A DNA stretch of 64,000 nt. It comes from G963667855 sp963667855 (GTDB lineage: Bacteria > Planctomycetota > Phycisphaerae > UBA1845). Below the pieces are notes generated by a model, which saw only the letters and a program-made list of their open reading frames with translations, had not been told where the DNA came from and did no database searches. The stretch lies in contig CAXXKI010000029.1 of NCBI GenBank assembly GCA_963667855.2, forward strand, positions 434,001-498,000, given 5' to 3'. Positions 63,489 to 64,000 of this stretch are shown piece by piece. The translations under genes were made by a program, and so were the position numbers. Position 1 is the stretch's first letter; each line of letters starts with the position of its first letter.

Positions 63489-64000
63489 ATGCTGCCGAAT
63501 ATTCATAAAACAATGAAAGTTTACCTCGGCTTCACCAGTGCCGACGTGGCTAACCTGCACTCCCTGGCGGATCCGTTAAAACCGCTTCTGCCCGTAGTAG
63601 TAAAGGAATTCGCTGAAGCGGTTCAATGCCACTCCGATGCCATGCGACGCTTCTCCGGAGGTGTGCAACAATTCAAAATACATCAGGAAATGCTTCTTAG
63701 GTGGCTTATCTCCCTTTTTGAAGGCGAATACGATTCAAACCATTTCGCCAATAGCGTTCAGGTGGGACACGCCCACGTAGAGGTCTCGCTACCGCAGCAC
63801 TTCATGGTTACGACCATGAATATCCTTCGCCGGGAGCTGGAAACGCAGATCCGCAAGCTGAACCTGCCGGATACGGAAGCAAAGGTCGATTCTCTCTCCA
63901 AGCTATTGGCCATCGAACTTGGAGCAATGCTCGAAGCCTACAAAAAGCTCTATTCCGCCCGCATAAGGCATAGAGAGCGGGAGGCGATGGAAGAACGGGT
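63489..64000 (+). CDS. globin-coupled sensor (5' part only)
   Basis: At least 170 residues, cut by the right edge. A start at ATG 63489 or 63513 is possible. The sensory-globin pattern is clear: RFSGGVQQFKIHQEMLLRWLISLFEGEY and VGHAHVEVSLPQHFMVTTM, where His96 is the expected haem-proximal His. Residues after about 160 begin a linker helix (RIRHREREAMEER). The output domain is beyond the window (kinase, GGDEF or MCP in known cases). It is divergent from the hyp operon, about 156 bases apart, so oxygen or NO sensing may relate to hydrogenase maturation. Confidence 0.8.
   Translation, partial: MLPNIHKTMKVYLGFTSADVANLHSLADPLKPLLPVVVKEFAEAVQCHSDAMRRFSGGVQQFKIHQEMLLRWLISLFEGEYDSNHFANSVQVGHAHVEVSLPQHFMVTTMNILRRELETQIRKLNLPDTEAKVDSLSKLLAIELGAMLEAYKKLYSARIRHREREAMEER

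Overview
The window looks like a chromosome segment from a member of the Planctomycetota, possibly a Phycisphaerae-like lineage. The evidence is the combination of secreted proteins ending in dockerin-like Asp-rich loops, a DUF1559-type pseudopilin, an ECF sigma factor paired with a Ser/Thr kinase, a tiny histone H1-like protein, FG-GAP/VCBS lipoproteins, an ASPIC/UnbV protein, and many small zinc-ribbon proteins. This assignment is inference from gene families; there is no rRNA or other marker gene here. I see no tRNA, rRNA, CRISPR array, insertion sequence or prophage.

Layout. 0-2.3 kb (minus): partial saccharopine dehydrogenase-like gene, FabZ-like dehydratase, histone H1-like protein. 2.8-8.1 kb (plus): TPR protein, holA, lipoprotein, DUF2203 protein, zinc-ribbon membrane protein. 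8.1-10.3 kb (minus): ECF sigma factor and Ser/Thr kinase. 10.8-15.3 kb (plus): SdiA-regulated-like secreted protein and a methyl-accepting chemotaxis protein broken by about five single-base indels. 16-23.6 kb: response regulator, dockerin-tailed secreted protein, pseudopilin, PAS/HAMP histidine kinase, beta-helix protein. 23.6-28.7 kb: small exopolysaccharide locus (glycosyltransferase, BY-kinase, Wza-like lipoprotein, GspA/ExeA-type ATPase). 29-35.8 kb (plus): M48 protease, divergent FolD, large beta-propeller hybrid kinase with a degenerate receiver. 35.8-45 kb (minus): four-gene cluster (unknown 918-residue protein, PEP-synthase-like dikinase with reversed domain order, malic enzyme-phosphotransacetylase fusion lacking key malic-enzyme residues, ASPIC/UnbV lipoprotein). 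45-51 kb: TPR protein, LABN protein, frameshifted dolichol-phosphate-mannose-synthase-like glycosyltransferase, SHOCT-like protein, clpX, zinc ribbon, Tyr-rich secreted protein. 51-53.5 kb (minus): MarR regulator and an operon of GGQ release-factor-like protein, moaB and a DUF2007-like zinc ribbon. 53.7-57.1 kb: tandem paralogous FG-GAP lipoproteins. 57.3-58.4 kb (minus): ECF sigma factor with a membrane protein carrying an outside dockerin loop. 58.7-63.3 kb (minus): hyp operon (hypF-like, C, D, E, A, B). The right edge holds a partial globin-coupled sensor, divergent from hyp.

How the genes may work together. Sensing and surface functions dominate: two ECF systems, two histidine kinases, a response regulator, a chemoreceptor and a globin sensor lie among secreted Ca-loop and beta-propeller proteins. 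The hyp operon implies a NiFe hydrogenase encoded elsewhere. The best candidate for an undescribed system is the 37.6-45.0 kb cluster. There, an ATP-grasp/phosphohistidine dikinase with no recognisable pyruvate barrel is translationally coupled to an unrecognised large protein and followed by a malic-enzyme-like protein that probably does not act as a malic enzyme.
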